Shown here: positions 8,834 to 18,440 of the stretch, piece by piece | How positions within the stretch are numbered: the stretch's first letter is position 1 | Layout: each line of letters starts with the position of its first letter | Origin: SVFI01 sp045535935 | GTDB lineage: Bacteria > Bacillota > Clostridia > Lachnospirales > Lachnospiraceae | NCBI GenBank assembly: GCA_045535935.1 | Contig: JAZSMO010000022.1 | Coordinates: 55,553 to 119,552, forward strand | Length of the DNA: 64,000 bases | Direction: 5' to 3' | The notes under the pieces: model-generated | Seen by the model: the letters and a program-made list of their open reading frames with translations, nothing else | Told to the model about the DNA's origin: nothing | Databases searched by the model: none | Made by a program: the position numbers and the translations under genes

Positions 8834-10097
8834 GATCTTTGAAAACTTCGGCCTGAAAGTGCTCGCAGTATTTATCTCTATTCTTCTGTGGCTTGCGGTG
8901 ATCAATGTGTCGGATCCTGTAATCAATACCACATACACAGAGATTCCGGTGGTTGTAACCAACACGGAAAGTGTGACAACAGAGGGCAAAGTGTATGAGC
9001 TGGAAAGTGAAAGTACAGTTGCAATCTCGGTCAGTGCCAAGCGTTCCGTGCAGGACTATCTCAGTGAAGACAATTTCAAAGCGGTAGTTGACTTGGAAGA
9101 ATTTGATGAGGCGACAGGACAGGTTCCGATCCGCGTAGAGTCCAACAAGTACAATGGACAGATTGAAAGTATGAAATCAAAGACGGAATTTGCCGTTGTT
9201 CACATTGAGGATATGCTGCGTAAGCAGTTTGTGATCGCACCGGTGGTAACCGGTGATCCGGAGGAGGGATATGTTGTCGGAGAAGTTACGACGGCAGAAA
9301 ATATCGTTCGTATTTCCGGTGCACAGTCCGTTGTTTCTGCGATTAAGAAAGTGACGGCTGAAATGTCGGTATCCGGATTGAACAGTGATGTAAATACCTC
9401 TGTCGACCTGAAGCTGTATGATCAGGACGGGCGTCAGATCAAGGATAATAATTTAACCCAGAATATTTCAACCGTTGCCATGTCGGCGCAGATTCTGGCA
9501 ACAAAGGAAGTTCCTCTTCAGTTTTCCGTAAGCGGAATGCCGAAGGAAGGATATAGTGTGAGCGGTGCTCTTTCGGCATCGTCCGATACGATTAGGATAG
9601 CAGGGAAGCAGAAAACGCTGGCAGGTGTGAATGTGATTGATGTTCCTGCGACTGCAGTAAACGTAGACGGAGCAGACAAAGATGTTTCGATCAATGTGGA
9701 TCTGACAGATTATCTTCCGGAAGGTATTGTGTTGGTAGATCCGGAGAATACTAAGACAGTTGCGGTGGATGTTCCAATCGATGAGATTATTGTCAAAGAG
9801 TTGGAAATTTTCAAATCAGCGATTCAAATGACCGGACTTCCGGAAGGATTGGAGGCTGAGTTTGTCGGTGAGGCAGACAAAGTGACGATTGAAGCGGAAG
9901 GTGTATCGGAGAAAATATTACCTCTCAAAGTGACGGATGTAATGCTTCAGATCGATTGGGAGAGTTATATGCAAAGTCAAAATTCGGACAAACTAAGCAA
10001 GGGTACTTACCGTGTTCCGGTGATGGTAACACTTCCGGAAGGCGTGGTTCTCAAGAAAGAGGTTTCGCTCAGTGTGCGTCTGAATAAAATAAATTAA
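8820..10097 (+). CDS. cdaR: YbbR-domain regulator of CdaA
   Basis: CdaR is a membrane-anchored extracytoplasmic protein that modulates CdaA. This 425-residue copy has one N-terminal membrane helix (about residues 14-32, VLAVFISILLWLAVINV). After it come repeated YbbR beta-domains, recognisable by recurring elements such as VTGDPEEGYVVGEV, VSGMPKEGYSVSGAL and LPEGIVLVDPENTKTVAV. The number of repeats looks like four. It starts inside the end of cdaA, so the two are translationally coupled, which fits their physical interaction in related species. No lipobox is seen. Confidence 0.92.
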   Translation: MKKAKIFENFGLKVLAVFISILLWLAVINVSDPVINTTYTEIPVVVTNTESVTTEGKVYELESESTVAISVSAKRSVQDYLSEDNFKAVVDLEEFDEATGQVPIRVESNKYNGQIESMKSKTEFAVVHIEDMLRKQFVIAPVVTGDPEEGYVVGEVTTAENIVRISGAQSVVSAIKKVTAEMSVSGLNSDVNTSVDLKLYDQDGRQIKDNNLTQNISTVAMSAQILATKEVPLQFSVSGMPKEGYSVSGALSASSDTIRIAGKQKTLAGVNVIDVPATAVNVDGADKDVSINVDLTDYLPEGIVLVDPENTKTVAVDVPIDEIIVKELEIFKSAIQMTGLPEGLEAEFVGEADKVTIEAEGVSEKILPLKVTDVMLQIDWESYMQSQNSDKLSKGTYRVPVMVTLPEGVVLKKEVSLSVRLNKIN

Positions 10098-10117
10098 AAA
10101 GAATCGAGGAAAAAACA

Positions 10118-11467
10118 ATGGGTAGAATGTTTGGTACAGATGGCGTCCGCGGAGTGGCGAACGCAGAACTTACACCGATGCTTGCTATGCAGCTCGGTCA
10201 GGCAGGAGCTTATGTTTTGACGAAAGAAAAAGAACACAAACCGACGATCATGGTAGGCTGCGATACGCGTATATCGGGTGATATGCTTGCAAATGCGCTG
10301 ATGGCGGGAGCGTGTTCGGTAGGAGCCAATGCAGTATATGTCGGCGTGCTTCCGACACCGGCAGTGGCCTATCTTACAAGAAAATATAAGGTGGATGCGG
10401 GAGTTGTCATTTCGGCTTCCCACAACCCGGTAGAATTTAACGGAATCAAGTTTTTTGACGGAAACGGTTATAAACTTCCGGATGAAATGGAAGATGAAAT
10501 CGAAGCAGTGATTAAGAGCGGTATGGACGGCGTGAAATTTCCGACCGGATCCCAGGTGGGAAAAATCAAATATCGTACCGATGCGAGAGAAGAATATATC
10601 AACCATGCCATTCAGTCCATTCCGATGGATCTTTCCGGTATGAAGATTGTTGTGGACTGTGCGGAGGGTGCGTCATTTTACACTTCCGTAGAAGCGCTGA
10701 AGGAGTTGGGAGCCAATGTGATTGCCATCCATAATAATCCGGACGGAAGTAATATTAACGCCAATTGCGGATCTACACATATGGAGGAGCTCAGAGGCCG
10801 TGTGCTGGTAGAAAAAGCGCAGGTAGGTCTTGCTTTTGACGGTGATGCAGACCGCCTTCTTGCTGTGGATGAAAACGGACAGACAGTGGATGGTGACCAG
10901 ATTATGGCGATCATCGGCAATCATATGAAATCCAAAGGACAGCTCAACGACAATACCATCGTGGCTACGGTCATGAGTAATCTCGGATTTTTCCTTATGG
11001 GGGAAGCGAACGGATTGAAGATTGAGCAGACCAAGGTCGGTGACAGATATGTGCTTGAGCGCATGCGTGAAATCGGATCCAACCTCGGCGGTGAACAATC
11101 CGGACATATTATTTTCCTGGATGAAAATACAACAGGAGACGGACTTCTCAGTGCACTGCATCTGCTGCAGGTGATGGTGGAGACAGGAAAACCTCTTTCA
11201 GAACTTGCATCGATTATGGAGGTGCTTCCGCAGGCACTGGTGAATGCCAAGGTAGCCAATCATAAAAAAGAACACTATATGGAATATCCGGAAATTGCAG
11301 GTGCGATCGAAGAATTGACGGCAAAGTTTGCCGGAGAAGGAAGAGTCTTGATCCGTCCGAGCGGCACGGAGCCTTTGGTTCGTGTTATGATCGAAGGTAA
11401 AGACCAGAAACAGATTGACGAAGAGGCCAAGAAGCTTGCACACCTGATTCAGGATGTTATGTTCTGA
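10118..11467 (+). CDS. glmM: Phosphoglucosamine mutase
   Basis: GlmM converts glucosamine-6-phosphate to glucosamine-1-phosphate on the way to UDP-GlcNAc, feeding peptidoglycan and the glycan cluster nearby. The 449-residue protein has the four expected landmarks: MFGTDGVRG at the start, the phosphoserine loop SASHNPVEFNG with the active serine near residue 101, the metal loop DGDADR near 241-246, and the phosphate-binding RPSGTEPLVRV near 412-422. It ends the long operon, 20 bases after cdaR. GlmM is known to bind and inhibit CdaA in other Firmicutes. I see no clear terminator after it. Confidence 0.96.
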   Translation: MGRMFGTDGVRGVANAELTPMLAMQLGQAGAYVLTKEKEHKPTIMVGCDTRISGDMLANALMAGACSVGANAVYVGVLPTPAVAYLTRKYKVDAGVVISASHNPVEFNGIKFFDGNGYKLPDEMEDEIEAVIKSGMDGVKFPTGSQVGKIKYRTDAREEYINHAIQSIPMDLSGMKIVVDCAEGASFYTSVEALKELGANVIAIHNNPDGSNINANCGSTHMEELRGRVLVEKAQVGLAFDGDADRLLAVDENGQTVDGDQIMAIIGNHMKSKGQLNDNTIVATVMSNLGFFLMGEANGLKIEQTKVGDRYVLERMREIGSNLGGEQSGHIIFLDENTTGDGLLSALHLLQVMVETGKPLSELASIMEVLPQALVNAKVANHKKEHYMEYPEIAGAIEELTAKFAGEGRVLIRPSGTEPLVRVMIEGKDQKQIDEEAKKLAHLIQDVMF

Positions 11468-11497
11468 TACAAAGAAGGGGTAATTACTTGTAGTATC

Positions 11498-11526
11498 TTG
11501 TGAAAAAGGGGCAAGTGTGCTACACT
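11498..11526 (+). promoter_or_regulatory. Promoter of the HPr gene
   Basis: A -35 TTGTGA at 11498-11503 and a -10 TACACT at 11521-11526 are separated by exactly 17 bases. They lie about 45 bases before the HPr start, in the only gap between glmM and the HPr gene. Confidence 0.65.
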
Positions 11527-11572
11527 GATAAGCGGGGTTAGTATACAACGAAGTGTAATGGAGGGTAGATTT

Positions 11573-11836
11573 ATGGTAAGCCAGAAAGTTACTATTAAAA
11601 ATCCAACAGGGCTACATCTAAGACCGGCTGGCAACCTATGTAAGGAAGCAATGCAGTTTAAATCTCTGATTACTTTTTCATTCAGAGATAATACAGCGAA
11701 TGCCAAGAGCGTACTCAGCGTTCTGGGCGCATGTGTTAAATGTGGCGATGAAATAGAATTTGTCTGTGAAGGCGAGGATGAGGAAGAAGCGTTAAAAGCC
11801 CTTGTTGCCGCCATAGAAAACGGACTCGGAGAGTAA
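11573..11836 (+). CDS. ptsH: HPr-family phosphocarrier protein
   Basis: HPr carries phosphate from Enzyme I to the sugar permeases of the PTS and, through Ser46 phosphorylation, serves carbon catabolite control in Firmicutes. This 87-residue protein has the active histidine in GLHLRPAG exactly at position 15 and the regulatory serine in AKSVLS exactly at position 46. This agreement supports the ATG at 11573 (GGAGGG site) over an upstream ATG at 11558. It carries four cysteines (23, 54, 57, 65), which is many for HPr. A Crh-like role is unlikely because His15 is kept. Own promoter and terminator make it monocistronic. Confidence 0.88.
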   Translation: MVSQKVTIKNPTGLHLRPAGNLCKEAMQFKSLITFSFRDNTANAKSVLSVLGACVKCGDEIEFVCEGEDEEEALKALVAAIENGLGE

Positions 11837-11842
11837 TTTTGG

Positions 11843-11870
11843 CAGCCCATCTAACGATGGGCTGTTTTTT
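11843..11870 (+). terminator. Terminator of the HPr gene
   Basis: A 9-pair stem CAGCCCATC / GATGGGCTG with a TAAC loop is followed by six T residues, 7 bases after the HPr stop codon. Confidence 0.93.
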
Positions 11871-11927
11871 ATATCGGTTGCTAAAAACAGGCAGCAGGCA
11901 GAATATACAGAAAAGGAAGGCGTTAAA

Positions 11928-13607
11928 ATGTTAAATTATAAAAGATACCGCAAAAATCCGGTTGTAGACTATCCGGAAAGAGAGTGGCCGAACAAGGAGA
12001 TAGAGAAGGCACCGATCTGGTGTAGTGTTGATCTGCGTGACGGTAATCAGGCGTTGATTGATCCTATGATCGTGGAAGAGAAGATCGAGATGTTTCAGCA
12101 TTTGATCAAACTCGGTTTTAAAGAGATTGAGATTGGATTCCCGGCAGCGAGCCAGATTGAGTTTGATTATTTGAGACAGCTTGTCGATCGCAAACTGATT
12201 CCGGACGATGTGGTGGTTCAGGTTCTGACACAGTGCAGAGAGGAACTGATTGACCGTACCTTTGAATCCATCGAAGGCTGCAAGCAGGCAGTGGTACATA
12301 TCTATAACTCCACATCAACACTCCAGAGAGATGTGGTGTTCCAGATGGAGCAGGATGAGATTATCGATATTGCCGTGAAAGGTACGCAGATGGTCAAAGA
12401 GCGTGCGGAAAAATTCCCGGGCAAGATCATTTTGGAATATTCTCCGGAAAGCTTTACGGGAACAGAACTTGATTTTGCGTTACGCATTTGTACGGCGGTC
12501 CAGAAAACATGGGGAGCGACCAAAGAAAATCCGATCATCATCAACCTTCCGTCTACCGTGGAGATGAACACGCCGAATGTTTATGCGGATCAGATTGAGT
12601 GGATGAACAAGCATTTTGAGGACAGGGAAAGTATTATTTTATCCGTGCATCCACATAATGATAGAGGAACCGGTGTGGCCAGCGCAGAGCTTGCACTTCT
12701 CGCAGGTGCGGAGCGTGTGGAAGGTACTCTGTTCGGAAACGGAGAACGTACCGGTAATGTAGATATTATGAATGTGGCTTACAACATGTTCTCGCAGGGT
12801 ATCGATCCGCAGCTGAACATCGAACATATCAACGAGAGCATCGAATTGTATGAGAGATGCTGTAAAATACCGATTCATCCGCGTCATCCGTATGCAGGAA
12901 AGCTTGTCTTCACTGCATTTTCCGGATCACATCAGGATGCAATCAACAAGGGCGTGGCAGCGCTCAGGGAGCGTCAGAGCGAAATATGGCAGGTTCCTTA
13001 TCTTCCGATCGATCCGGCGGATATCGGAAGAGAGTACGAGCCGATCGTGCGCATCAATTCCCAGTCTGGAAAGGGTGGCGTTGCGTTCGTTATGGATACC
13101 TATTTCGGATTCAAGCTTCCGAAAGGAATGCACAAAGAATTTGCAAAGGTTATCCAGAGTATTTCCGAGAAACAGGGAGAGGTTTCACCGGAGCAGATCA
13201 TGGAGCAGTTCCGTCAGCAGTATCTGGAGCAGAAAGAACCTCTGCATTTCAGAAAGCTTCGCGTGGACGACATGAGCGATGCGACCGACTCACCGTTCGA
13301 TACAAAAGTTACCGTGCTCTATACCGACCATGGTGTGGAAAAGACGTTCGAAGCTGTCGGCAACGGTCCGATCGATGCGGTACAGCGCGGTATTGTCGAG
13401 CAGACCGGTGTGCGTATCAAAGTGCTTGATTACGAAGAGCATGCGCTGCAGAGTGGTGCCAGTTCACAGGCGGCCGCATACATCCATCTTCTGGATGCAG
13501 ATGACGGAACCGTTACTTACGGCGTAGGCGTGAGCAGCAACATTACGAGAGCGTCTGTAAGAGCGATTTTCTCTGCCTTGAACAGACTTGGTATCGGAGC
13601 CGAATAA
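11928..13607 (+). CDS. leuA: 2-isopropylmalate synthase, long type
   Basis: LeuA condenses acetyl-CoA with 2-ketoisovalerate, the first step of leucine synthesis. The 559-residue length and the N-terminus (WCSVDLRDGNQALIDPM) mark the second LeuA type, as in Corynebacterium, rather than the shorter common type. The catalytic barrel has DLRDGNQ at residues 35-41 and HPHNDRG near 241-247. The C-terminal part (about 430-559, with GNGPIDAVQRGI) is the leucine-binding allosteric domain. An AAGGAAGG site precedes the ATG. The gap after HPr is too short for a T-box leader, so feedback inhibition is the visible control. No terminator separates it from the glycan genes that follow 15 bases on. Confidence 0.95.
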   Translation: MLNYKRYRKNPVVDYPEREWPNKEIEKAPIWCSVDLRDGNQALIDPMIVEEKIEMFQHLIKLGFKEIEIGFPAASQIEFDYLRQLVDRKLIPDDVVVQVLTQCREELIDRTFESIEGCKQAVVHIYNSTSTLQRDVVFQMEQDEIIDIAVKGTQMVKERAEKFPGKIILEYSPESFTGTELDFALRICTAVQKTWGATKENPIIINLPSTVEMNTPNVYADQIEWMNKHFEDRESIILSVHPHNDRGTGVASAELALLAGAERVEGTLFGNGERTGNVDIMNVAYNMFSQGIDPQLNIEHINESIELYERCCKIPIHPRHPYAGKLVFTAFSGSHQDAINKGVAALRERQSEIWQVPYLPIDPADIGREYEPIVRINSQSGKGGVAFVMDTYFGFKLPKGMHKEFAKVIQSISEKQGEVSPEQIMEQFRQQYLEQKEPLHFRKLRVDDMSDATDSPFDTKVTVLYTDHGVEKTFEAVGNGPIDAVQRGIVEQTGVRIKVLDYEEHALQSGASSQAAAYIHLLDADDGTVTYGVGVSSNITRASVRAIFSALNRLGIGAE

Positions 13608-13622
13608 TTTTGGAGCAACACA

Positions 13623-14303
13623 ATGAAAAAATTAAAACAAAAACTATGGAAACCATATATTATATTACCAATATTAACCCTGTTCTTTTTGGCAGGGTTT
13701 ATTGGTAGTTATATATTTCCAAATACAGTACTTGACACATTTGTGATCAATATGGAAGAAGAGGAAGAAGACACGCAGGTGCAGCTTCCTCTTTCTTTGC
13801 ACACCCCGATTGAGTATGAGATGAATACAAACGGACTTGCGATGCGTGGTATTCAGGTCGGAATTAATAAAAGAGGATATGCACAGGAAGAGACTGTTCT
13901 GCGCTACAGCGTTTTTATCGGGGACGAATGCATCAGTCAGAATGCATATCATGTGGCAGCGGGAGATGATCTGCAGTATGTGTATCTTCCGTTTGATCAA
14001 TATGAAAAGTGTGTCGGTGAGTTGAGAATCTCGTTTCTTTTGGAGGCAGCAGGCGGCGATGAGGAGACTTATCCGGCGCTCATGGCGAATCATGCAGAAA
14101 TCAAAAATACGCGCACAATCGCCGAAAATCGCCCGGAGGGAGCGGAGGAAGAGGTATCGCTGAAGTGCAACTACATTTACACACATGATACGTATCCGTT
14201 CCTTTACGATTGTCGTCTTCTTACCTTTGTTTTTCTTGCCGCATCCATGGCGGTAGTATATCCGCGGCGAAAAGAAAAGGAGGTCGATAAGCATGAAGAA
14301 TAA
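13623..14303 (+). CDS. Anchored extracytoplasmic protein before a DUF2142 gene, unrecognised
   Basis: I do not recognise this 226-residue protein. It has a membrane helix near the N-terminus (about 12-30), a very acidic stretch right after it (EEEEEDT), a globular extracytoplasmic-looking part with beta character, and a second helix near the end (about 199-215) followed by a charged tail. Its stop codon lies inside the next gene (11-base overlap), so it is probably translated together with the DUF2142 protein and may be its partner. A GGAG site lies 8 bases before the ATG. Confidence 0.7.
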   Translation: MKKLKQKLWKPYIILPILTLFFLAGFIGSYIFPNTVLDTFVINMEEEEEDTQVQLPLSLHTPIEYEMNTNGLAMRGIQVGINKRGYAQEETVLRYSVFIGDECISQNAYHVAAGDDLQYVYLPFDQYEKCVGELRISFLLEAAGGDEETYPALMANHAEIKNTRTIAENRPEGAEEEVSLKCNYIYTHDTYPFLYDCRLLTFVFLAASMAVVYPRRKEKEVDKHEE

Positions 14304-16344
14304 AAAAAGATGGACCGTTCTTTTGCAGTACATCCTGGTTTTGATCGTAGTGGTAACCGTTGCCTTTTTGGTGGAATGTCTCGTGTTCCAGTTTCCGGCA
14401 CTGCGATATAAAAGCCAGCCGATCACTTTTGTGCCGGACGGCAGCGATGAGATGGTGCAGATGCGCATTGAGGATGATCTGGCGCAGCTGACAGCCGAGG
14501 AGATCCGCAGTATAGAAGTGGAACGTGACAACAATAGAATTTTAGCAGAATATAACGGAGAAGAGTATGTGGAGCCGGAAGATGAAACACTGGTGGAAAA
14601 AGACGGAACCATGTACCGAAAAGTCAAAAAACATGTAATATCCGTAGATCTCGGAAATCCGTATTATATACACAAGCTGGACATACGAATTCCGGTAACC
14701 GAAAGTGCGGGGTACAGTGCAGTCGTATACAGAGACGGAAAAATCATTGACTCGGACATATATTGCACGGTGGAAGCCAAGATAGGCGCAGGGATTGCCA
14801 ATGTGTCGGAGTATGCTGATTTCATAGAAGTCACCATATTGTCGGAGGAAGAAATTGAGGCGCAGTATATCAAGATGACCATATCCAATGCTTTCCGGCC
14901 GAATGCCATGCGGATTGCATTTATGATATTGCTTCTTTTGATAATCGCCGTGCTTGTGATTGAGAAAACAGCTTTGCACGAAAAGCAGGAGTGGGTGTTT
15001 GCGGTTGTCTGTTTCTTGATGGGAAGTCTGCTCATCTGCGGGATCGGAACCAATCAGGTCAGCTATGATGAATATGTGCATGCGAAGGCTGCGTATAAAC
15101 TGTCATTCGGCACGACACTGGAATTTACAGAGTCGGCTCTGCAGATGTCGGGGAATCTCCTTCCGCTTTTTCATAATCCCGAGGAGCGGGCCTTAGTGGA
15201 AGCCTACGAAAATAAGAACAACGATTTCAGTTGGGCGGATATCGGAAGTCAGAGCCGTTTTGTCCGGTCGGAGACAAGAGTTTATTATCCGATGGCCATC
15301 GGATTCCGGATCGGTCGGACGCTTCAGATGGGATTTGCCGAGACAGTGGCGCTGGCCAAATTCGGCAATCTGCTATTCTATATCTTGATTGTATTTTTTG
15401 CCATCCGGCTTGCAACCAAATATAAAAATATCGTGGCGCTGATCGGACTTTTGCCGAATAATGTATTCCTGGCAGCAGCCCTTTCCTACGACCCGCTGGT
15501 AATCAGCTTCCTGCTTCTTGGTATGGTGCTTATTATCAACGAGATTTTGGAGCCGGAGCGGAAGCTTACCTGGCAGAATACGCTCCTTATACTGATTTCT
15601 TTTGCAATCGGATGTCAGTCCAAGCCGATTTATGTGGTGATGGCATTGCTTCTGCTGTTTTTCGGAAAAGACAAATTTGTCAACCGCACGCAGATGTGGC
15701 TGTTTAAGGCAGCAGTGCTTGTTTTTGCGGGATTGATGATCTACAATATTTTCTTCCCGACACCGACAGCGGGAAGCGACTACCATCTTGTGAGCAATAT
15801 CACCTATGCCGGCGACAAAAGAAACCTGGGAACCAGCGTGATCGGACAAATCGAGTATATATTCGGAAATCCGGGCGTATATACGGTTTTACTGCTTCGC
15901 TCCATGGGAGAGATGCTGGGCAGATATCTTCTGGGCGGCACCGGATTTTTCCAGTACGGATATTTGGGTGCGGCGCCGATGATCGCTACCTACATCGTGA
16001 TTCTGCTGGCACTTTGGCTCATGCTGTTTGCGGCAAAAGGACAGAAGAGAAATTCTGTCGGTGTAAAATATATCGTATTAATTCTGGTCATGATCTTTGG
16101 AACAGCGGCCATTGTGTGGACATCCATGTATGTCAGCTACACTACGGTTGGGGCAGATGAAATACGCGGTGTGCAGGGCAGATATTTCATTCCTATGTTT
16201 CTGCCGTTTGCGGTCTGTCTTCTCAACAGCAAATTTGAGAGCAGACTGGAGGAGCACAACAGAAGCAGAATCATGTTCGGCGTGATGACTGCACTTAACA
16301 TGATTATGATCTACGGACTGGTAATCCGTACCATGAATATATAA
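14293..16344 (+). CDS. DUF2142 polytopic membrane protein (GT-C-like)
   Basis: This is a 683-residue membrane protein of the DUF2142 family, often found in polysaccharide clusters and probably related to GT-C glycosyltransferases that use polyprenyl-phosphate sugars outside the membrane. One N-terminal helix is followed by an extracytoplasmic domain (about 40-205). About ten or more helices begin at residue 210. Between them, after helix 2, lies a family-type loop with acidic residues (NQVSYDEYVHAKAAYKLSF, about 255-273) where GT-C enzymes hold the catalytic acid. It overlaps the small anchored protein before it. The family call is firm; the sugar and acceptor are unknown. Confidence 0.78.
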   Translation: MKNKKRWTVLLQYILVLIVVVTVAFLVECLVFQFPALRYKSQPITFVPDGSDEMVQMRIEDDLAQLTAEEIRSIEVERDNNRILAEYNGEEYVEPEDETLVEKDGTMYRKVKKHVISVDLGNPYYIHKLDIRIPVTESAGYSAVVYRDGKIIDSDIYCTVEAKIGAGIANVSEYADFIEVTILSEEEIEAQYIKMTISNAFRPNAMRIAFMILLLLIIAVLVIEKTALHEKQEWVFAVVCFLMGSLLICGIGTNQVSYDEYVHAKAAYKLSFGTTLEFTESALQMSGNLLPLFHNPEERALVEAYENKNNDFSWADIGSQSRFVRSETRVYYPMAIGFRIGRTLQMGFAETVALAKFGNLLFYILIVFFAIRLATKYKNIVALIGLLPNNVFLAAALSYDPLVISFLLLGMVLIINEILEPERKLTWQNTLLILISFAIGCQSKPIYVVMALLLLFFGKDKFVNRTQMWLFKAAVLVFAGLMIYNIFFPTPTAGSDYHLVSNITYAGDKRNLGTSVIGQIEYIFGNPGVYTVLLLRSMGEMLGRYLLGGTGFFQYGYLGAAPMIATYIVILLALWLMLFAAKGQKRNSVGVKYIVLILVMIFGTAAIVWTSMYVSYTTVGADEIRGVQGRYFIPMFLPFAVCLLNSKFESRLEEHNRSRIMFGVMTALNMIMIYGLVIRTMNI

Positions 16345-16380
16345 CAATCTGCAGCAAATGCGGAAAGTAAGGCGGGAAAT

Positions 16381-17409
16381 ATGGTCAGTGTAATTGTACC
16401 GGTATATAAAAGCGAGCAGACATTGCGGCGATGTGTCAACAGTCTGCTGGAGCAGGATTATAAAGATATAGAGATATTGCTTATCGTGGACGGACCGCCG
16501 GATGGTTCCGGAATACTGGCGGATGAACTGGCAAAGACAGACGCCCGTATCCGTGTGATCAATCAGATCAATCAGGGGGTTTCCAAAGCGCGTAACCGCG
16601 GTCTTAAGGAGGCAAAAGGCGAATATATACGCTTTCTTGACAGCGATGATTATGTGGAGAAGCATTCGATTGCACCTATGGTGAAGCAGATGGAAAGAGA
16701 CGGAAGTGATCTGGTAATCGCAGGCTTTGATCATCTGTATTTCGGCAGCAGAATACCGAAAAAACCTCATGTGTCCGGATATTACGGCAAGGAGGATGCG
16801 CAGCAGTTCGGGCAGGTTCTCTGTCGTCTTTATGAGGCCGGTTTTTTAAACATGCCATGGAACAAGCTGTTTCGCAGAGAAAAAATCAGTGCAGAGTTTC
16901 CGGTAGACCGCACACTGGGGGAAGATCTTCTTTTCAATATGCAATATATAACAGGCGTTTCCGGTTTTTCCGTGATTACAGACAATGTGTGCATGTACAT
17001 ACAGGATGATCGCGGGACTACGCTCTCCACGAAAAAAAGAGATGACAAAATAGAAACTGCATTATATTTGTATCAAAAGTCCAAAGAATTTTTCCTCGGA
17101 TTGGGAATTGAGCCGGGGGAAAAGCTGGCATTTCTGGATACCAAAGTAATCACCACGTTTTTGGATGAGGTGGAGATGACGGGATTTGCGGACGGGACCG
17201 GAAAGGAAAAAGCACAGGAAATCCGGAGCTTTGCAGATGCAACGGAAGAATTTTTGCAGGGGGATGAGCCGAGAATCATCCACTTGGATAAGCTTGATTA
17301 CAAAATCATATATTTCTTTTTGAAGAGAAAAATGATTTCCATGACAATGTTCATGGTGTGGCTTCGCACGATCGTTGTAAAACTTGTGAGAAAAGGGAGA
17401 AGGGTATGA
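16381..17409 (+). CDS. GT2 family glycosyltransferase
   Basis: This cytoplasmic GT-A enzyme has 342 residues. The nucleotide-sugar part opens with SVIVPVYKSEQTLRRCV, continues with LIVDGPPDGSG in place of the usual VDDGSxDGS, and has the metal-binding DSDDY (about residue 89). The altered VDG(PP)DGS loop is unusual but keeps the acidic residue. The C-terminal 100 residues are variable and basic. It is the first of three related GT2 genes in tandem and overlaps the next by 4 bases (ATGA). Its donor and linkage cannot be read from sequence. Confidence 0.83.
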   Translation: MVSVIVPVYKSEQTLRRCVNSLLEQDYKDIEILLIVDGPPDGSGILADELAKTDARIRVINQINQGVSKARNRGLKEAKGEYIRFLDSDDYVEKHSIAPMVKQMERDGSDLVIAGFDHLYFGSRIPKKPHVSGYYGKEDAQQFGQVLCRLYEAGFLNMPWNKLFRREKISAEFPVDRTLGEDLLFNMQYITGVSGFSVITDNVCMYIQDDRGTTLSTKKRDDKIETALYLYQKSKEFFLGLGIEPGEKLAFLDTKVITTFLDEVEMTGFADGTGKEKAQEIRSFADATEEFLQGDEPRIIHLDKLDYKIIYFFLKRKMISMTMFMVWLRTIVVKLVRKGRRV

Positions 17410-18440
17410 AACCACTCATTTCCGTAATTATTCCGGTGTATGGGGTGGAAGCTTATCTGCGCAGGGCAGTGGATTCTGTTTTAAAGCAGACATACACCAA
17501 TTTGGAAATTATATTGGTTGACGACGGATCGCCGGACGGATGTCCGGCTATTTGTGATGCTTATGCGGCAAAAGAGGCGAGGGTCCGCGTGATTCACAAG
17601 GAGAACGGCGGACTGTCCGATGCCCGCAATGCCGGTTTGGATATTGCAGGCGGTGATTACATTGCATTTCTTGACAGCGATGACTATTATGCACCGTTTT
17701 TTATTGAAGTTCTTTATCTGGAGATTCTTAAAAACGATGCTCAGGTTGCACTTTGCAGATATGAAGTAACGGACGCCATGGAGCCGGCGGACGGACCTGA
17801 TTTTGCAAAGGTGAAAGAACAATATGTTTCAGGGGAAACGGACTGCCCGGTGTTTGACCGCAGACAGATGCTTCTCAATCAGTATGATGCGCTATGCGAG
17901 GATGCGACTTATTTCATTGTCGCATGGAACAAATTGTATAAAGCATCCTTATGGAAAGGAGTCCGTTATCCGAAGGGAAAGATTCACGAGGATGAGGCAA
18001 CGACGTATCGCATTTTTGATAAAATTGAGAAGGGCGTGTATGTGAATCTTCCGATGTACGCATATTTCAGTGCGCCGGAGAGCATTACGCGTTCCCGTTT
18101 CCATGTAAAAAGATTACAATGGTTTGATGCATTGGATGACAGGATTTCCTTTTTTGAAGAAAAGAAGGAGACGGATTGCCGGATGGCAGCTGTGCGAGCC
18201 CGTGCGGATGCAGCAATCCGTTATTATTATCCGCTTGTGAGAGAATGTCCGGGAGAGCGCATGGAAAGAAAACGGCTCAAAATGTATGTGAAATCGGCTC
18301 TGGAAATGAACCGGAGTAAGGAAAAGCCAAAAAAAGGATTTCTCGGTTTCGTAAAAAAAGTAGGATATCATATATTCCTTATGACACCGGGACTTTATTC
18401 CGTGATAACGAAAGTGGGGAAGGAAGAATGCCGAAAGTAA
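17406..18440 (+). CDS. GT2 family glycosyltransferase
   Basis: This is the second of the three tandem GT2 enzymes, 344 residues, starting in the ATGA overlap with the first. It has the full consensus: SVIIPVYGVEAYLRRAV, LVDDGSPDGCPAICD, the NGGLSDARNAGL stretch and DSDDY near residue 93. This resembles the common glucosyl/galactosyl-type GT2 enzymes of Gram-positive capsule clusters such as CpsI and EpsJ. An in-frame start 48 bases upstream lies inside the previous gene and lacks a good ribosome site. The enzyme probably adds one sugar to the lipid-linked repeat. Confidence 0.86.
   Translation: MKPLISVIIPVYGVEAYLRRAVDSVLKQTYTNLEIILVDDGSPDGCPAICDAYAAKEARVRVIHKENGGLSDARNAGLDIAGGDYIAFLDSDDYYAPFFIEVLYLEILKNDAQVALCRYEVTDAMEPADGPDFAKVKEQYVSGETDCPVFDRRQMLLNQYDALCEDATYFIVAWNKLYKASLWKGVRYPKGKIHEDEATTYRIFDKIEKGVYVNLPMYAYFSAPESITRSRFHVKRLQWFDALDDRISFFEEKKETDCRMAAVRARADAAIRYYYPLVRECPGERMERKRLKMYVKSALEMNRSKEKPKKGFLGFVKKVGYHIFLMTPGLYSVITKVGKEECRK

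Noticed and set aside
11468..11572. Terminator after glmM
   Set aside because: CTTG/CAAG and TGTAG/CTACA pairs are weak and overlap the HPr promoter; there is no T-run.
11871..11927. T-box or leader peptide for leuA
   Set aside because: The gap after the HPr terminator is only 57 bases and holds neither a T-box nor a leucine-rich frame.
13674..14627. Long minus-strand open frame of 317 codons
   Set aside because: It runs opposite to two well-supported plus-strand genes, has low-complexity cysteine- and arginine-rich content and no ribosome site; it is a shadow frame.
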